The position numbers were made by a program, and so were the translations under genes. Source: Catellatospora methionotrophica (GTDB lineage: Bacteria; Actinomycetota; Actinomycetes; Mycobacteriales; Micromonosporaceae). From it: 64,000 bases of DNA. Below are positions 50,769 to 59,705 of the stretch, piece by piece (the stretch's first letter is position 1; each line of letters starts with the position of its first letter). The notes below the pieces were generated by a model that was not told where the DNA came from, ran no database searches, and was given only the letters and a program-made list of their open reading frames with translations. The stretch spans positions 89,157 to 153,156 of the forward strand of contig NZ_JAAOTJ010000018.1 in assembly GCF_011297335.1 (NCBI RefSeq). Reading direction: 5' to 3'.

Positions 50769-52934
50769 TCAGCGCGAGCCGACGAGCTGCGGGTCGCTCT
50801 CCGGCTCGGCCGCGTCCTGGTGCGCCACCGGCGCGGACTCGTGCAGGCCGAAGCGGTCGTGCAGGCGCTTGAGCGGGCCGGGCGCCCACCAGGCCGCACG
50901 GCCCAGCAGCGCCAGCGTCGCGGGCACCAGCACGCAGCGCACGATCGTCGCGTCGACCAGGACCGCGATGAACAGGCCCAGGCCGATCTGCTCGAGCTGG
51001 CCGACCTTCGCTGCGGCGAAGAAGGCGAACACGATCAGCATCAGCGCGGCCGCAGAGGTGATGATGCGGCCGCTGCGCTGCAGGCCCCAGCGTACCGCGG
51101 TGTTGCTGTCCACGCCGGAGTCGCGGTACTCCTTGATCCGGCCGAGCAGGAACACCTCGTAGTCCATGGACAGGCCGAACGCGAACGCGAACACGATCAC
51201 GATCATGTACGGGCTCAGGCCGCCGACGTTGAGCATGTCGAGCGGACCGGCCAGCACGCCGTCCTGGAACACTGCGACCAGCACGCCGAACGTCGCCGCC
51301 AGCGTCACCACGTTCATGATGACGGCCTTGATCGGGATGATCAGCGAGCCGGTCATCAGGAACAGCAGCACGATCATGACGAGCACCGTGATGATCACCG
51401 CGAGCGGCAGGCCGCTGCGCAGCCGGTCGTTGAGGTCCATGAGCGTCGCGGCGTCACCGGTGACCCACGACTCGACCCCGCTGGGACGATCCGCCCGCAG
51501 CCGCTCGACCAGGTCCTGTGCCTGCTGACCCTGGCCGTCGCCGTGCACCGCGAAGGTGACCGTCGACAGTCCGGCGCTGATCGAGCCGGCCTTCTCGACC
51601 CGGAGCACGGAGGGATCCGAGGACCACTTCGCGGCGTACGAGTCCAGCGTCGCCTTGTCGGTGCGGGCCACGACGCGTACCGCGGCCTGCTGGGTCTGGC
51701 CGAACTTGGCGGTGACCGTGTCGGCGACCTGGACCGCCTCGATGCTGCGCGGCAGGCCCTCCAGCTGGGGGACCTTGATGTTGACGTGCAGCAGCGGCAG
51801 CGAGATCGCGGCGAGCACCGCCAGCGTGCCGATGATCACCAGCACCGGGAAGCGCTGGGTGAACCCGGCGAGCTTGGCGAAGCGGCCCGCCTCCAGCTCG
51901 GCGGCGGTGGGCACGCCGCTGCCGCGCTCGGCCTTGGCCGCGAGCTCCTTCTTGCTCGGCTTGATCCACTTGCCGAGCAGCTTGACCATCGCGGCGGTCA
52001 GAGTCAGCGCGACGAGCATCGCGATGATCGCGGTGGAGATACCGGCGAACGCCATCGCCTTCAGGCGCGGGATGTCGAACGCCAGCAGGCCGGTCAGCGC
52101 CGCGGCCACGGTGAGCGCGCTGAAGCTGATGGTGCGCCCGGCGGTGCTCCAGGCCCGGCGGACCGCCTCCGCACGGTCGTCGGTGTTGAGCAACTCCTCT
52201 CGATAGCGTGCCACCAGCAGCAGGCCGTAGTCGATGGACAGGCCCAGACCCAGCAGCGTCACCACAGTGATCACGTTGGCGTCCAGGTCGACCACCGTCG
52301 AGAAGCCCAGCAGCAGGCCGAACGCGCCGAGCATGGTCGCGATGGCGGTCGCCACCGGCAGACCGGCGGCCACGATGCCGCCGAACACGAACAGCAGCAC
52401 GATCAGGGTGATCGGCAGCGACAGCATCTCCGCGTTGTTCAGGTCCTCTTCGACCTGCGCATTGGCCTGCTCACCGATCAGGTCACCACCGCCGTAGGTC
52501 ACCTTCGCGCCGGAGATCTGCGCGACCGCCTGCTCCAGCCGGCCGGTGGCCGCCTGGAAGGGCTTCTGCTGCGACTCGGCCTTGGCCAGCGTCACGAACA
52601 CGGCGATGGTCGTGCCGTCGGGCGAGACCTGCGGGTCGGAGACCTCCTTGACTCCCTCCACAGCTCGCATGTCGGACACCGCGGACTTCAGCGGCTCCGT
52701 CGCCGCCTGCGCGTTGCCGCCTTCGACCAGGGCGATGAACTCCACCCCGTGGTCGATCTCGGCGACGATGGCATCGCGGGCGTGGCTGCCCTCGGTGCCC
52801 TTCATCTGGTTGGTGTCCCCCATGTTGCCGAACAGGGGGTCAATGGCGGTGGCTCCCGCGATAGCGAGGAGCAGCCAGAGGATGGCCACGGGCCACGCCC
52901 TCCGGAAGGAGAATGCGCCAAGACGAGAACTCAT
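50769..52934 (-). CDS. MMPL family RND-type exporter
   Basis: A 721-residue inner-membrane protein with the MMPL/RND layout: one N-terminal helix (about 14-30), a soluble loop (35-165), five to six helices (170-320), a second helix and loop (360-510), and five to six helices (515-690). Both halves have the D-Y motif of this family (LGLSIDYGLLLVARYRE and FGLSMDYEVFLLGRIKE), with the Asp and Tyr for proton transfer. Members export lipids, siderophores or polyketides. Placement behind two oxygenase genes suggests that it exports the cluster's product. ATG at 52934 chosen. Confidence 0.93.
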   Translation of the reverse strand: MSSRLGAFSFRRAWPVAILWLLLAIAGATAIDPLFGNMGDTNQMKGTEGSHARDAIVAEIDHGVEFIALVEGGNAQAATEPLKSAVSDMRAVEGVKEVSDPQVSPDGTTIAVFVTLAKAESQQKPFQAATGRLEQAVAQISGAKVTYGGGDLIGEQANAQVEEDLNNAEMLSLPITLIVLLFVFGGIVAAGLPVATAIATMLGAFGLLLGFSTVVDLDANVITVVTLLGLGLSIDYGLLLVARYREELLNTDDRAEAVRRAWSTAGRTISFSALTVAAALTGLLAFDIPRLKAMAFAGISTAIIAMLVALTLTAAMVKLLGKWIKPSKKELAAKAERGSGVPTAAELEAGRFAKLAGFTQRFPVLVIIGTLAVLAAISLPLLHVNIKVPQLEGLPRSIEAVQVADTVTAKFGQTQQAAVRVVARTDKATLDSYAAKWSSDPSVLRVEKAGSISAGLSTVTFAVHGDGQGQQAQDLVERLRADRPSGVESWVTGDAATLMDLNDRLRSGLPLAVIITVLVMIVLLFLMTGSLIIPIKAVIMNVVTLAATFGVLVAVFQDGVLAGPLDMLNVGGLSPYMIVIVFAFAFGLSMDYEVFLLGRIKEYRDSGVDSNTAVRWGLQRSGRIITSAAALMLIVFAFFAAAKVGQLEQIGLGLFIAVLVDATIVRCVLVPATLALLGRAAWWAPGPLKRLHDRFGLHESAPVAHQDAAEPESDPQLVGSR

Positions 52935-53067
52935 GACCGACAGACTGCCAAGGATGAGGATCGACGTCGATGACATTCCCATCCGGATTCATGGTGGTGC
53001 TGGGTACAGCCCCGTTCGGCACTCAGCGTGATGTCGCGTCGCAGGTCGGAGCCCTAATGTCGATGCC

Positions 53068-54342
53068 ATGACGACGAACGCCGGGCACGCCGCACACCGC
53101 AGCAGCGTCCTGCGCACCCTGGTCTGGCCCCTATGGGAGGGGCGCACCTGGGTGAACATGGCGCACCTGCTGACCGGAACGCTGCTGAGCCTGATCACCT
53201 TCACCGTGCTGCTCTGCCTGCTGAGTTCGGCGGCGACGCTGGCGGTCACCGCCGTGCTGGCCGTGCCGTTCCTCATCGCCACCTACGAGGCGGCGGAGCT
53301 GTTCACCAGCTGGCAGCGAACCAGGTTCCGCCGGGTGCTGAGGGTGGACCTGGCTCCCACCGAGTCCCTGCCGCGCGACGGGCACTGGCTGAGCCGGGCC
53401 TGGGCGCAGACCAAGGACGCCGGCATGTGGCGCCAGATCGGCTACCACACCCTGTCCGGGATCACCCTGCCGCTGACCACCCTCGCCGTGCTCACCCTGT
53501 GGGTCGCCGGACCGGCGCTCGCGCTGCTCCCCGCCTATAGCACGCAGCTTCCACATTGGATCAAGCCGACCGGCGCGGCAACCCTCGTGGGGTTGTCGAG
53601 TATAGGAATAATCATGCTTTTGGCCGCACCGTGGGGGGCGCTGTTGGCCGTGCGCCTCGACGCCGGCATGGCGACAGCCCTGCTGGCTCCGAGTCGCAGC
53701 GAGGAGCTGGCCCGCAGGGTCGCCTCCCTCTCCGAAAGCAGGGCCGACATGATCGACGCCACCGACGCCGAACGACGCCGCATCGAACGCGATCTGCACG
53801 ACGGCACGCAGCAGCGCCTCGTGTCACTCGCGATGAACCTCGGCATGACCCGCACCATGCTCGTCGACGTGCCCCCCGAGGTGCGCGACGCCATCGAACG
53901 GGCCCACGACGAGGCCAAACTCGCCCTGTCGGAGCTGCGGGCGGTCATCCGCGGCATGCACCCGGCCATCCTCGACGACCTCGGCCTGGACGCCGCCCTG
54001 TCCGGCATCGCGGCCCGCTCGCCGGTCCCGGTGCGGCTCATGGTCGACCTGCCCCGCCGGCCCTCCCGCACCGTGGAGACCGTCGCCTACTTCGTCGTCT
54101 CCGAAGCCCTCGCCAACGTCGCCAAGCACGCCCAGGCGAGTCAGATAGACGTCATCGTCGAGATCGAGGGCGACCTGCTGCGCATCGTCGTCCGCGACGA
54201 CGGCCGCGGCGGCGCCGACCAGAGCAGGGGCACCGGCCTGCGGGGGCTGCGCCAGCGCATCGCCGCCGTCGACGGCGCACTGACCGTCGACAGCCCCGTC
54301 GGCGGCCCCACCATCCTGCTGGCGGACCTGCCATGCGCGTGA
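53068..54342 (+). CDS. Sensor histidine kinase (DesK-like)
   Basis: A 424-residue kinase with four membrane segments in residues 33-195 (including a sensor-like domain of the DUF/PspC-free type), phospho-acceptor H244 in ERDLHDGTQQRLVSLAMNLG, and a HATPase domain at about 325-424 (VVSEALANVAKHA, DDGRGGADQ, GTGLRGLRQRI). It overlaps the response regulator by ten bases. Start at ATG 53068. Divergent from the MMPL exporter gene. Confidence 0.93.
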   Translation: MTTNAGHAAHRSSVLRTLVWPLWEGRTWVNMAHLLTGTLLSLITFTVLLCLLSSAATLAVTAVLAVPFLIATYEAAELFTSWQRTRFRRVLRVDLAPTESLPRDGHWLSRAWAQTKDAGMWRQIGYHTLSGITLPLTTLAVLTLWVAGPALALLPAYSTQLPHWIKPTGAATLVGLSSIGIIMLLAAPWGALLAVRLDAGMATALLAPSRSEELARRVASLSESRADMIDATDAERRRIERDLHDGTQQRLVSLAMNLGMTRTMLVDVPPEVRDAIERAHDEAKLALSELRAVIRGMHPAILDDLGLDAALSGIAARSPVPVRLMVDLPRRPSRTVETVAYFVVSEALANVAKHAQASQIDVIVEIEGDLLRIVVRDDGRGGADQSRGTGLRGLRQRIAAVDGALTVDSPVGGPTILLADLPCA

Positions 54343-54974
54343 TCATCGCCGAAGACTCGGTCCTGCTGCGCGACGGGCTCGTCCGCCTGCTCAACAGCGC
54401 CGGACACACCGTGGTCGACGCCGTCGGCGACGCCGAACAGCTGCTCGCCTCCGTCGACAAGCACCACCCCGACCTGGCCGTCATCGACGTACGGATGCCG
54501 CCGAACTTCCGCGACGAGGGCCTGCGCGCCGCACTTACCCTGCGGGAGCTCCCCGAACCCCCCGCAGTGCTGGTGCTCTCCCAGTACGTCGAGGAGCGCT
54601 ACGCCTCCGAGCTGCTCAGCAAGGGCACCAGTTCTGTCGGATACCTCCTGAAGGATCGGGTCGCCGACGTCTCGGACTTCCTGGAGGCCCTCGACCGGGT
54701 GGGCCGCGGCGGCACCGCCCTGGACCCCGAGGTCGTCGCCCAGCTGCTCGTCCGCACCCGCAACGATCCCCTGGTCCAGCTCACGCCCCGGGAACGGGAG
54801 GTGCTCGCGCTGATGGCCGAGGGCCGCTCCAACGCCGGCATCGCGTCGGCCCTGTTCGTCAGCGACAGTGCCGTCGCCAAGCACGTCAACAGCATCTTCG
54901 CCAAGCTCCAGCTCACCACCGCCGACAACGACCACCGCCGGGTCCTCGCGGTCCTGCGCTTCCTCAAACCCTGA
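54333..54974 (+). CDS. NarL/LuxR-type response regulator
   Basis: A 213-residue response regulator with D7/D8-type acidic pocket, phospho-acceptor D52 in AVIDVRMPP, Lys in YLLKDRV and a LuxR helix-turn-helix at about 147-205 (LTPREREVLALMAEGRSNAGIAS). It is co-translated with the kinase and followed after ten bases by a DUF4097 lipoprotein gene, the usual partner of this regulator type. Confidence 0.94.
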   Translation: MRVIIAEDSVLLRDGLVRLLNSAGHTVVDAVGDAEQLLASVDKHHPDLAVIDVRMPPNFRDEGLRAALTLRELPEPPAVLVLSQYVEERYASELLSKGTSSVGYLLKDRVADVSDFLEALDRVGRGGTALDPEVVAQLLVRTRNDPLVQLTPREREVLALMAEGRSNAGIASALFVSDSAVAKHVNSIFAKLQLTTADNDHRRVLAVLRFLKP

Positions 54975-54984
54975 AGGAGAAGCC

Positions 54985-55770
54985 ATGCGCGCCAACCGTT
55001 TCGCCACCGTCCCCCGCCGCCTCGCTCTCGGCCTGACCGCCGCCGTCACGGTGCTCGGCCTGGCCGCCACCACCGGCTGCGACGACCGCGGCGGCACCTC
55101 CGACCTGTCCACCGAGACCCAGTCGCAGGACTACGCCCAGCAGGTCAACAAGCTCGAGTTCGACCTGGCCGCCGGTGACATCACTGTCTCGTCGCAGGAC
55201 GCCACCGGCGTCGCCGTCAGTCGCAAGCTGCAGTGGAAGACCGACAAGCCGAAGATCACCGAGGAGGTCAGCGGCCAGACCCTGCGCATCAGCGTCGACT
55301 GCCCCGACGACCAGGAGAACTGCGCCGTGCACTACACGGTCAAGGCCCCGGCCGGCGTGGCCGTCATCGCCAAGACCACCGCGGGCAACGTCGTCCTCAA
55401 CGACATCACGGGTGACCTCGACGTCAACACCGACGCCGGCAACACGACCGTCAAGAACGCGGTCGGCAAGCTGCGCGTGCACACCGTCTCCGGCGACGTC
55501 AACGCCACCGGCCTGAAGTCGACCGACGTCGCGGTCACCACCGAGTCCGGCAAGCAGACCATCCGTTTCGCCGCCGCCCCCAACCTCGTCGAGGCGACCG
55601 CCGAGGCCGGCGACATCGAGGTCGCGGTCCCGAAGGCCGACGGCGGCTACCAGGTCAAGGCCAACACCAAGGACGGCACCCGCACCATCGACGTGACCCA
55701 GGACGCCGACAGCTCGCGCTCCATCTCGGTCACCACGACCTCCGGTGACGTGGACGTCGTCAACGCCTGA
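54985..55770 (+). CDS. DUF4097 beta-strand repeat lipoprotein
   Basis: A 261-residue exported protein: N-terminal signal with candidate lipobox TTGC (Cys27), then beta-strand repeats (AAGDITVSS, TAGNVVLND, TDAGNTTVK, VSGDVNATG) of the DUF4097 family. The ATG follows GAAGGAGAAG. It is the third gene of a kinase-regulator-DUF4097 operon, ended by a strong hairpin. A role in the envelope signal sensed by the kinase is inferred. Confidence 0.88.
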   Translation: MRANRFATVPRRLALGLTAAVTVLGLAATTGCDDRGGTSDLSTETQSQDYAQQVNKLEFDLAAGDITVSSQDATGVAVSRKLQWKTDKPKITEEVSGQTLRISVDCPDDQENCAVHYTVKAPAGVAVIAKTTAGNVVLNDITGDLDVNTDAGNTTVKNAVGKLRVHTVSGDVNATGLKSTDVAVTTESGKQTIRFAAAPNLVEATAEAGDIEVAVPKADGGYQVKANTKDGTRTIDVTQDADSSRSISVTTTSGDVDVVNA

Positions 55771-55784
55771 TCACCGCCGTGACG

Positions 55785-55825
55785 GCCGGGGTCGCTCCGC
55801 TCTCGCGGAGCGGCCCCGGCTTTTT
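55785..55825 (+). terminator. Rho-independent terminator
   Basis: Sixteen-base arms (55785-55800 and 55805-55820; one mismatch) around TCTC, followed by TTTTT at 55821-55825. It is the clearest intrinsic terminator in the window. Confidence 0.9.
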
Positions 55826-55866
55826 CGCGTGCCCGCAGGGCCCCAGCACCGATAGCATCGGCAACC

Positions 55867-56769
55867 ATGAAAATACGGGGGTACGCCGGACCGGATGACG
55901 ATGATCAGATCGCTCGGGTGCGGCAGGCCGCGCTCGCCGTCGACGGCGCCGTCTGGCTGCCCGGCCCGGATGTCGGCGTCACCCCCGCCGAGACGTTCGT
56001 GGTCGCCGAAGACGCGGGTGAGATCATCGCGTTCGGGGGCCTGGACCGGTGGACCGAGGACGACGGCACGGAACTGTTCCTGATCACCGGGTGTGTCCAC
56101 CCGGAGCATCGGGGCCGCGGACACGGCAGCGCCCTGCTGGCCCACCAGGAGGCGCGGGCCGCCGCGGCAGGCTCCGGCCTGCCGCATCAGCAGCTCGGCG
56201 GCAATGCCGACGACAGCCAGCCGGGCTCGCGGCGGCTTCTGCTCGACCACGGATACCGGCTCGCGTTCACCGTCGTCGAGCTGCGCTGCCTGCCCGCCGA
56301 CGGCACCGCGCCGACCGCCCTGCCTGCCGGCCTGCGGATACGGCCCGTGCTGGCCGAGCACCAGCCCAAGATCCATGCCGCGATCGTCGAGTGCTTCACC
56401 GGCAGCCACCACGGCTTCAGACCTGTCGACTACGACACCCACCTGGCCGAAGTACGCGACACCGAGCTGTGGACGGTCGCCTGGGACGGTGACGAGATCG
56501 CCGGGGTGGTGACCGCCGAACGCCGAGGCAGCAGGGCAGTCGACTCACCGTGGGTCGCGGTGCGGCCCGCGTACCGGCGGCAGGGTCTGGCGCTGGCCCT
56601 GGTCACCCGCAGTCTGGCGGCCATGCGTGAGTACCGCCTCACCTACGCGTCGATCCGCACCGTGGCCGAGAACCCGCACCGGACCGTGGACCTCTATGAG
56701 CGGGCCGGATACCAGGTGACCCAGCGGATGCCCCGCTACCGCAAGCCGCTGTCCGCCGCGACGGTCTGA
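55867..56769 (+). CDS. Tandem GNAT-domain acetyltransferase
   Basis: A 300-residue protein with two GNAT domains. The first (about 1-140) has the acetyl-CoA loop HRGRGHGSALLAHQE and GCVHPEHRG; the second (about 150-300) has VAVRPAYRRQGLALALVTRSL, with the pyrophosphate loop R-R-Q-G-L-A. Tandem GNATs of this kind resemble MshD, the mycothiol synthase, but the diagnostic residues were not checked, so the substrate is left open. The start ATG lies after a short spacing without strong ribosome binding site. Confidence 0.85.
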   Translation: MKIRGYAGPDDDDQIARVRQAALAVDGAVWLPGPDVGVTPAETFVVAEDAGEIIAFGGLDRWTEDDGTELFLITGCVHPEHRGRGHGSALLAHQEARAAAAGSGLPHQQLGGNADDSQPGSRRLLLDHGYRLAFTVVELRCLPADGTAPTALPAGLRIRPVLAEHQPKIHAAIVECFTGSHHGFRPVDYDTHLAEVRDTELWTVAWDGDEIAGVVTAERRGSRAVDSPWVAVRPAYRRQGLALALVTRSLAAMREYRLTYASIRTVAENPHRTVDLYERAGYQVTQRMPRYRKPLSAATV

Positions 56770-56809
56770 GTCCGGCGAATTCGATCGCCCCGTCCGGGAG
56801 GATGGCGGC

Positions 56810-57337
56810 ATGGCATGGACTGCGCCCGCCGTCGAGCGGCTGCCCCGGACGGACATGGCCTGCGGTGAGCGCGAGATGCTGGACGACTGGCTGCGGCGGC
56901 GCCGGGTCGCGCTGCTCCGCAAGTGCGCCGGCCTCACCGCGGAGCAGCTGACGACGGCGTCGGTCGCACCGTCGAACCTCACGCTGCTCGGGCTGGTACG
57001 GCACATGGCCGAGGTCGAGCGGTTCTGGTTCCGGGCCAAGTACCTGCACGAGGACCTGCCCGACCTGTACAACAGCGACGAGCACCCCGACGGCGACTTC
57101 GATCTGGTGGCCGAGGCCGACGCCGGGGGCGACCTCGCCCGGTTCCTGGCTGAGACAGCCGCCTGCGACGCGGCCGTGGCGGGGCACGAACTGGACGAGG
57201 CCGCCGAGGACCCCAAGGCCCAGACCGGCAGGGTCAACCTGCGCTGGGCCTACATCCACATCATCGAGGAGTACGCCCAGCACACCGGCCACGCCGACCT
57301 CATCCGAGAGAAGATCGACGGGTACACCGGGTCCTGA
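56810..57337 (+). CDS. DinB/DUF664 family protein
   Basis: A 175-residue four-helix-bundle protein with the metal-binding His pattern of the DinB superfamily: H in GLVRHMAEVERFWF (about 64) and two His in HIIEEYAQHTGHADLIRE (about 148-162). Many actinobacterial members are mycothiol- or other thiol-dependent transferases. A paralogue lies at 63206-63703. Soluble, with no other motif. Confidence 0.9.
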   Translation: MAWTAPAVERLPRTDMACGEREMLDDWLRRRRVALLRKCAGLTAEQLTTASVAPSNLTLLGLVRHMAEVERFWFRAKYLHEDLPDLYNSDEHPDGDFDLVAEADAGGDLARFLAETAACDAAVAGHELDEAAEDPKAQTGRVNLRWAYIHIIEEYAQHTGHADLIREKIDGYTGS

Positions 57338-57347
57338 GGGCCTGGAG

Positions 57348-57437
57348 TCACCACGGACCGGCCTGGCGGCGGAACTTCGTGGGCGATACGCCGAACTGCC
57401 TTTTGAAGTCTCGGGCGAACGTGTCCGCGCCGTCCGT
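57348..57437 (-). pseudogene. Remnant of an AraC helix-turn-helix C-terminus
   Basis: The minus strand encodes GADTFARDFKRQFGVSPTKF...GPW and a stop, the end of an AraC-type DNA-binding domain, without any upstream part in frame. It resembles the matching stretch of the AraC pseudogene 300 bases further on (FSRDFRRHFGV) but is not identical, so it looks like a relic of a second AraC gene. Confidence 0.6.
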
Positions 57438-57655
57438 CAACTGCCGATGAGCGGGTGCAGGAGATAGACCACCCGGTCCAGTAGATCGACGGCCGGTTCG
57501 AGGTTGCCGGTGGCCACGCACACCAGCAGTGGAAGCTGAAACGACACGGTGACGGTGAGACTGACACGCACGAACGACGGATGCGAAGGGCTGTCCGGCT
57601 GGGCGACAGGGTTCGTCTCAGGGGTGCCGTCAGCGGCGGGAGCACCGTCGACCAT
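57437..57655 (-). CDS. Putative small protein of unknown function
   Basis: An open frame for 72 residues with high third-position G/C. The product (MVDGAPAADGTPETNP..., then FVRVSLTVTVSFQLPLLVCVATGNL and a Leu/Val-rich end) is not recognised. It lies between two AraC remnants and may itself be a fragment. Low confidence. Confidence 0.35.
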   Translation of the reverse strand: MVDGAPAADGTPETNPVAQPDSPSHPSFVRVSLTVTVSFQLPLLVCVATGNLEPAVDLLDRVVYLLHPLIGS

Positions 57656-57684
57656 CCGCCCACGGAGTTCCGCCGAAAGGCCGG

Positions 57685-58427
57685 TCAGCTGTGATCCGCG
57701 TGCACTGGAGGAGCGTGCTGTAACGGTCCGTCCCGCCCCGCGGCCGGCAACACCCCGAAGTGTCTTCTGAAGTCGCGGGAGAACCGGTCGTAGCCGTGGC
57801 TGGTGTGGACGTCCCTGACGGTCATCGCCTCGGCCGCCGGATCGTGCAGACTGGCCCGGCAGGCCTGCAGACGCACCTGCTTGACGAGACGCATCGGCGT
57901 GGTTCCCGCATCGCGGCAGATCCGGTAGAGCAGACGCGGTGACATGTTCGCCGCCTGCGCGATGGTTCGCGGATCGCACGCCGGATCACCGTGCCGCCGA
58001 TGAATGATGTTCAGGAGATGGGCCATCCACAGTGCGCTGAGAGTCGCCGGGCTGACGCCGAGACCCCCGCCGTAACGCAGGTCCACCATCGCCACCACGT
58101 AGTCGCGCAAGGCAGCCGCTGTCGCGTGCTCGTCCGGCTGTGCGGAGCCGTCCGCCAGTTCGAGCAGGAGCCGGGTGAAGAGGGTCGTAGCCGGGCAGGC
58201 TTCTGGGGCAGCAGCCCACCGGCATGCGGCCGGATCCGCTCAGGTGGGGTGGCCACCATCGCCTTCGGGACCGACACCAGAATCACCCGCATCCCTGTCG
58301 GCCTGGTCGCGTGCAGGCTGCGCTGGGGCAGGGCAAGGTCGTGGATCGCAAGATCGCGCGGGCGGAAGAGCACGCGATTTTCTGCCTACTCCTCGCGATG
58401 TCCGCCGTCCACGCTGAGGCACAGCTG
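57685..58427 (-). pseudogene. AraC family regulator, C-terminal part (split by IS)
   Basis: Minus-strand reading continues from the IS element end: QLCLSVDGGHREE-stop-AENRVLFRPRDLAIHDL, the middle of an AraC_binding_2-type domain, with one in-frame TAG (probably from CAG). A frameshift near 58205 leads to CPATTLFTRLLLELADG and then to an intact AraC helix-turn-helix (ANMSPRLLYRICRD, SHGYDRFSRDFRRHFG) up to 57685. The N-terminal part of the same gene lies on the other side of the IS element at 60234-60485. The TAG and frameshift show that the gene has decayed after or before the insertion. Confidence 0.85.
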
Positions 58428-58600
58428 TTGACGATCTCTCCGCCCTAAAGGACGGAGATTCCCTCCACGCCGCGCGTGGACCGCGCGGCGTCCGAGTGGA
58501 TTCCTGCTTCCCGGCGCGGTGCCGACACGGATGCCGGTCTTACCTGCGCTCCACAGGCGTTTGAGTTGTCCCGGCGTCCCCGGGCCAACACGTTGATCGC
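58428..58600 (-). ncRNA. Candidate TnpB guide (omega/re) RNA scaffold
   Basis: In IS200/IS605 elements the guide RNA of TnpB covers the 3' end of tnpB and the right end of the element and extends into the flank. Here this is the minus strand from about 58600 to 58428, including the TCTCCG/CGGAGA hairpin at 58437-58458. The guide would then be host sequence from 58427 downward. The 5' limit is a guess. Confidence 0.45.
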
Positions 58601-59680
58601 CGCGTTGACGTCGCGGTCGTGAACCGTCCCACACGGGCAGGTCCACGACCGGACCGACAGCGGTTTGGGTCCGTCGACCCGGCCGCACGCCGAACAGGTC
58701 CGCGACGTGGGCGCGAACCGGTCGATCCTGGCGAAGGTGCGCCCGTACCGGGCGGCCTTGTACTCCAGCATGCCGGTGAAGCCGGCCCACCCCGCGTCGT
58801 GGACGCTCTTGGCCAGCCGGGTCCGGCCGAGACCGACAACGCACAGGTCCTCGACATACACCGCTTGGTTGTCGCGGATGATCGTCGTGGACAGCTTGTG
58901 CTGCCAGTCCCGCCGGGTGTCGGCCACCCGCGCGTGAGCGACCGCGACCTTCACCACGGCCTTGCGGCGATTGGCCGAACCCTTCTGCTTGCGGGACAGT
59001 GCCTGTTGCAGCCTTCTGAGCTTGCGGGCGGCCCGCCGTAGGAACTTCGGCGCGGTGACCTTCGTGCCGTCGGACAGGACGGCGAAGTGGGTCAGGCCCA
59101 GATCGATGCCGACCTCGCAGGCGACCGGCGGCAGGGTCTGGTCTACGCCTGCGGTCACGACGAACGAGGCGAAGTACCGGCCCGCCGCGTCGCGGATGAC
59201 CGTCACCGACGACGGGTCGCACGGCAGGCTTCTTGACCAGCGCACCCGCAGGTCGCCTATCTTCGGCAGGCGCAGGCGGCCGTTGTCGCAGACCCTGAAC
59301 CGGGAGTTCTTGGTGAACCGGATGGCCTGCCGGTTGTCCTTGCGCGATCGGAACCTCGGCGGCCCGACCTTGCGACCCTTGCGCCTGCCGGTGACCGAGG
59401 AGAAGAAGTTACGGTACGCGCTGTTCAGGTCCGCCAGGGCCTGCTGCAACACCACGGCCGACACCTGTGCGAGCCACGCCCGCGCCTCGGTCTGCTTGGC
59501 CTCGGTGATCACACGACGTGACAGCTCCGCGTCTGTCACGTATGTCTCGCCCTGCTCGCGGGCCTGCTGACGCAGCCGCAGCCCGTCGTTGAACACCACC
59601 CGCGCACACCCGAACGCCTTCGCCAGCTCGATCTGCTGGCCGGGCGTCGGGTAGACACGGAAGTTGTAACGCAGCTGCAC
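58445..59680 (-). CDS. tnpB: TnpB, RNA-guided nuclease of IS200/IS605
   Basis: A 411-residue protein. Helix-turn-helix N-terminal domain (PTPGQQIELAKAFGCARVVFN), then the RuvC core with D193 (VGIDLGLTHFA), E277 (VYVEDLCVVGL) and the DRDVNAA motif at about 355-361. A zinc finger with CSACG (329-333) and CPCG (348-351) lies before the last motif. All catalytic residues are present, so the nuclease may be active. The GTG at 59680 gives the family's usual MQLRYNFR start; GTG 59686 adds two residues. Not needed for transposition itself; it is thought to help retain the element by cutting emptied sites. Confidence 0.92.
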   Translation of the reverse strand: MQLRYNFRVYPTPGQQIELAKAFGCARVVFNDGLRLRQQAREQGETYVTDAELSRRVITEAKQTEARAWLAQVSAVVLQQALADLNSAYRNFFSSVTGRRKGRKVGPPRFRSRKDNRQAIRFTKNSRFRVCDNGRLRLPKIGDLRVRWSRSLPCDPSSVTVIRDAAGRYFASFVVTAGVDQTLPPVACEVGIDLGLTHFAVLSDGTKVTAPKFLRRAARKLRRLQQALSRKQKGSANRRKAVVKVAVAHARVADTRRDWQHKLSTTIIRDNQAVYVEDLCVVGLGRTRLAKSVHDAGWAGFTGMLEYKAARYGRTFARIDRFAPTSRTCSACGRVDGPKPLSVRSWTCPCGTVHDRDVNAAINVLARGRRDNSNACGAQVRPASVSAPRREAGIHSDAARSTRGVEGISVL

Positions 59681-59705
59681 GAACACCAAACTATCATGTT
59701 GGTCT

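Noticed and set aside
50763..52973. Long plus-strand frame antisense to the MMPL transporter
   Set aside because: Product rich in Gln/Arg/His with no domain; the minus-strand MMPL protein is complete and well matched.
55867..56769. Mycothiol synthase MshD
   Set aside because: Tandem GNAT layout fits, but no specific residues were verified and the context gives no mycothiol genes.
57250..57663. Minus-strand frame overlapping the DUF664 gene end and the AraC relic
   Set aside because: It mixes antisense of the DUF664 gene with out-of-frame AraC sequence.
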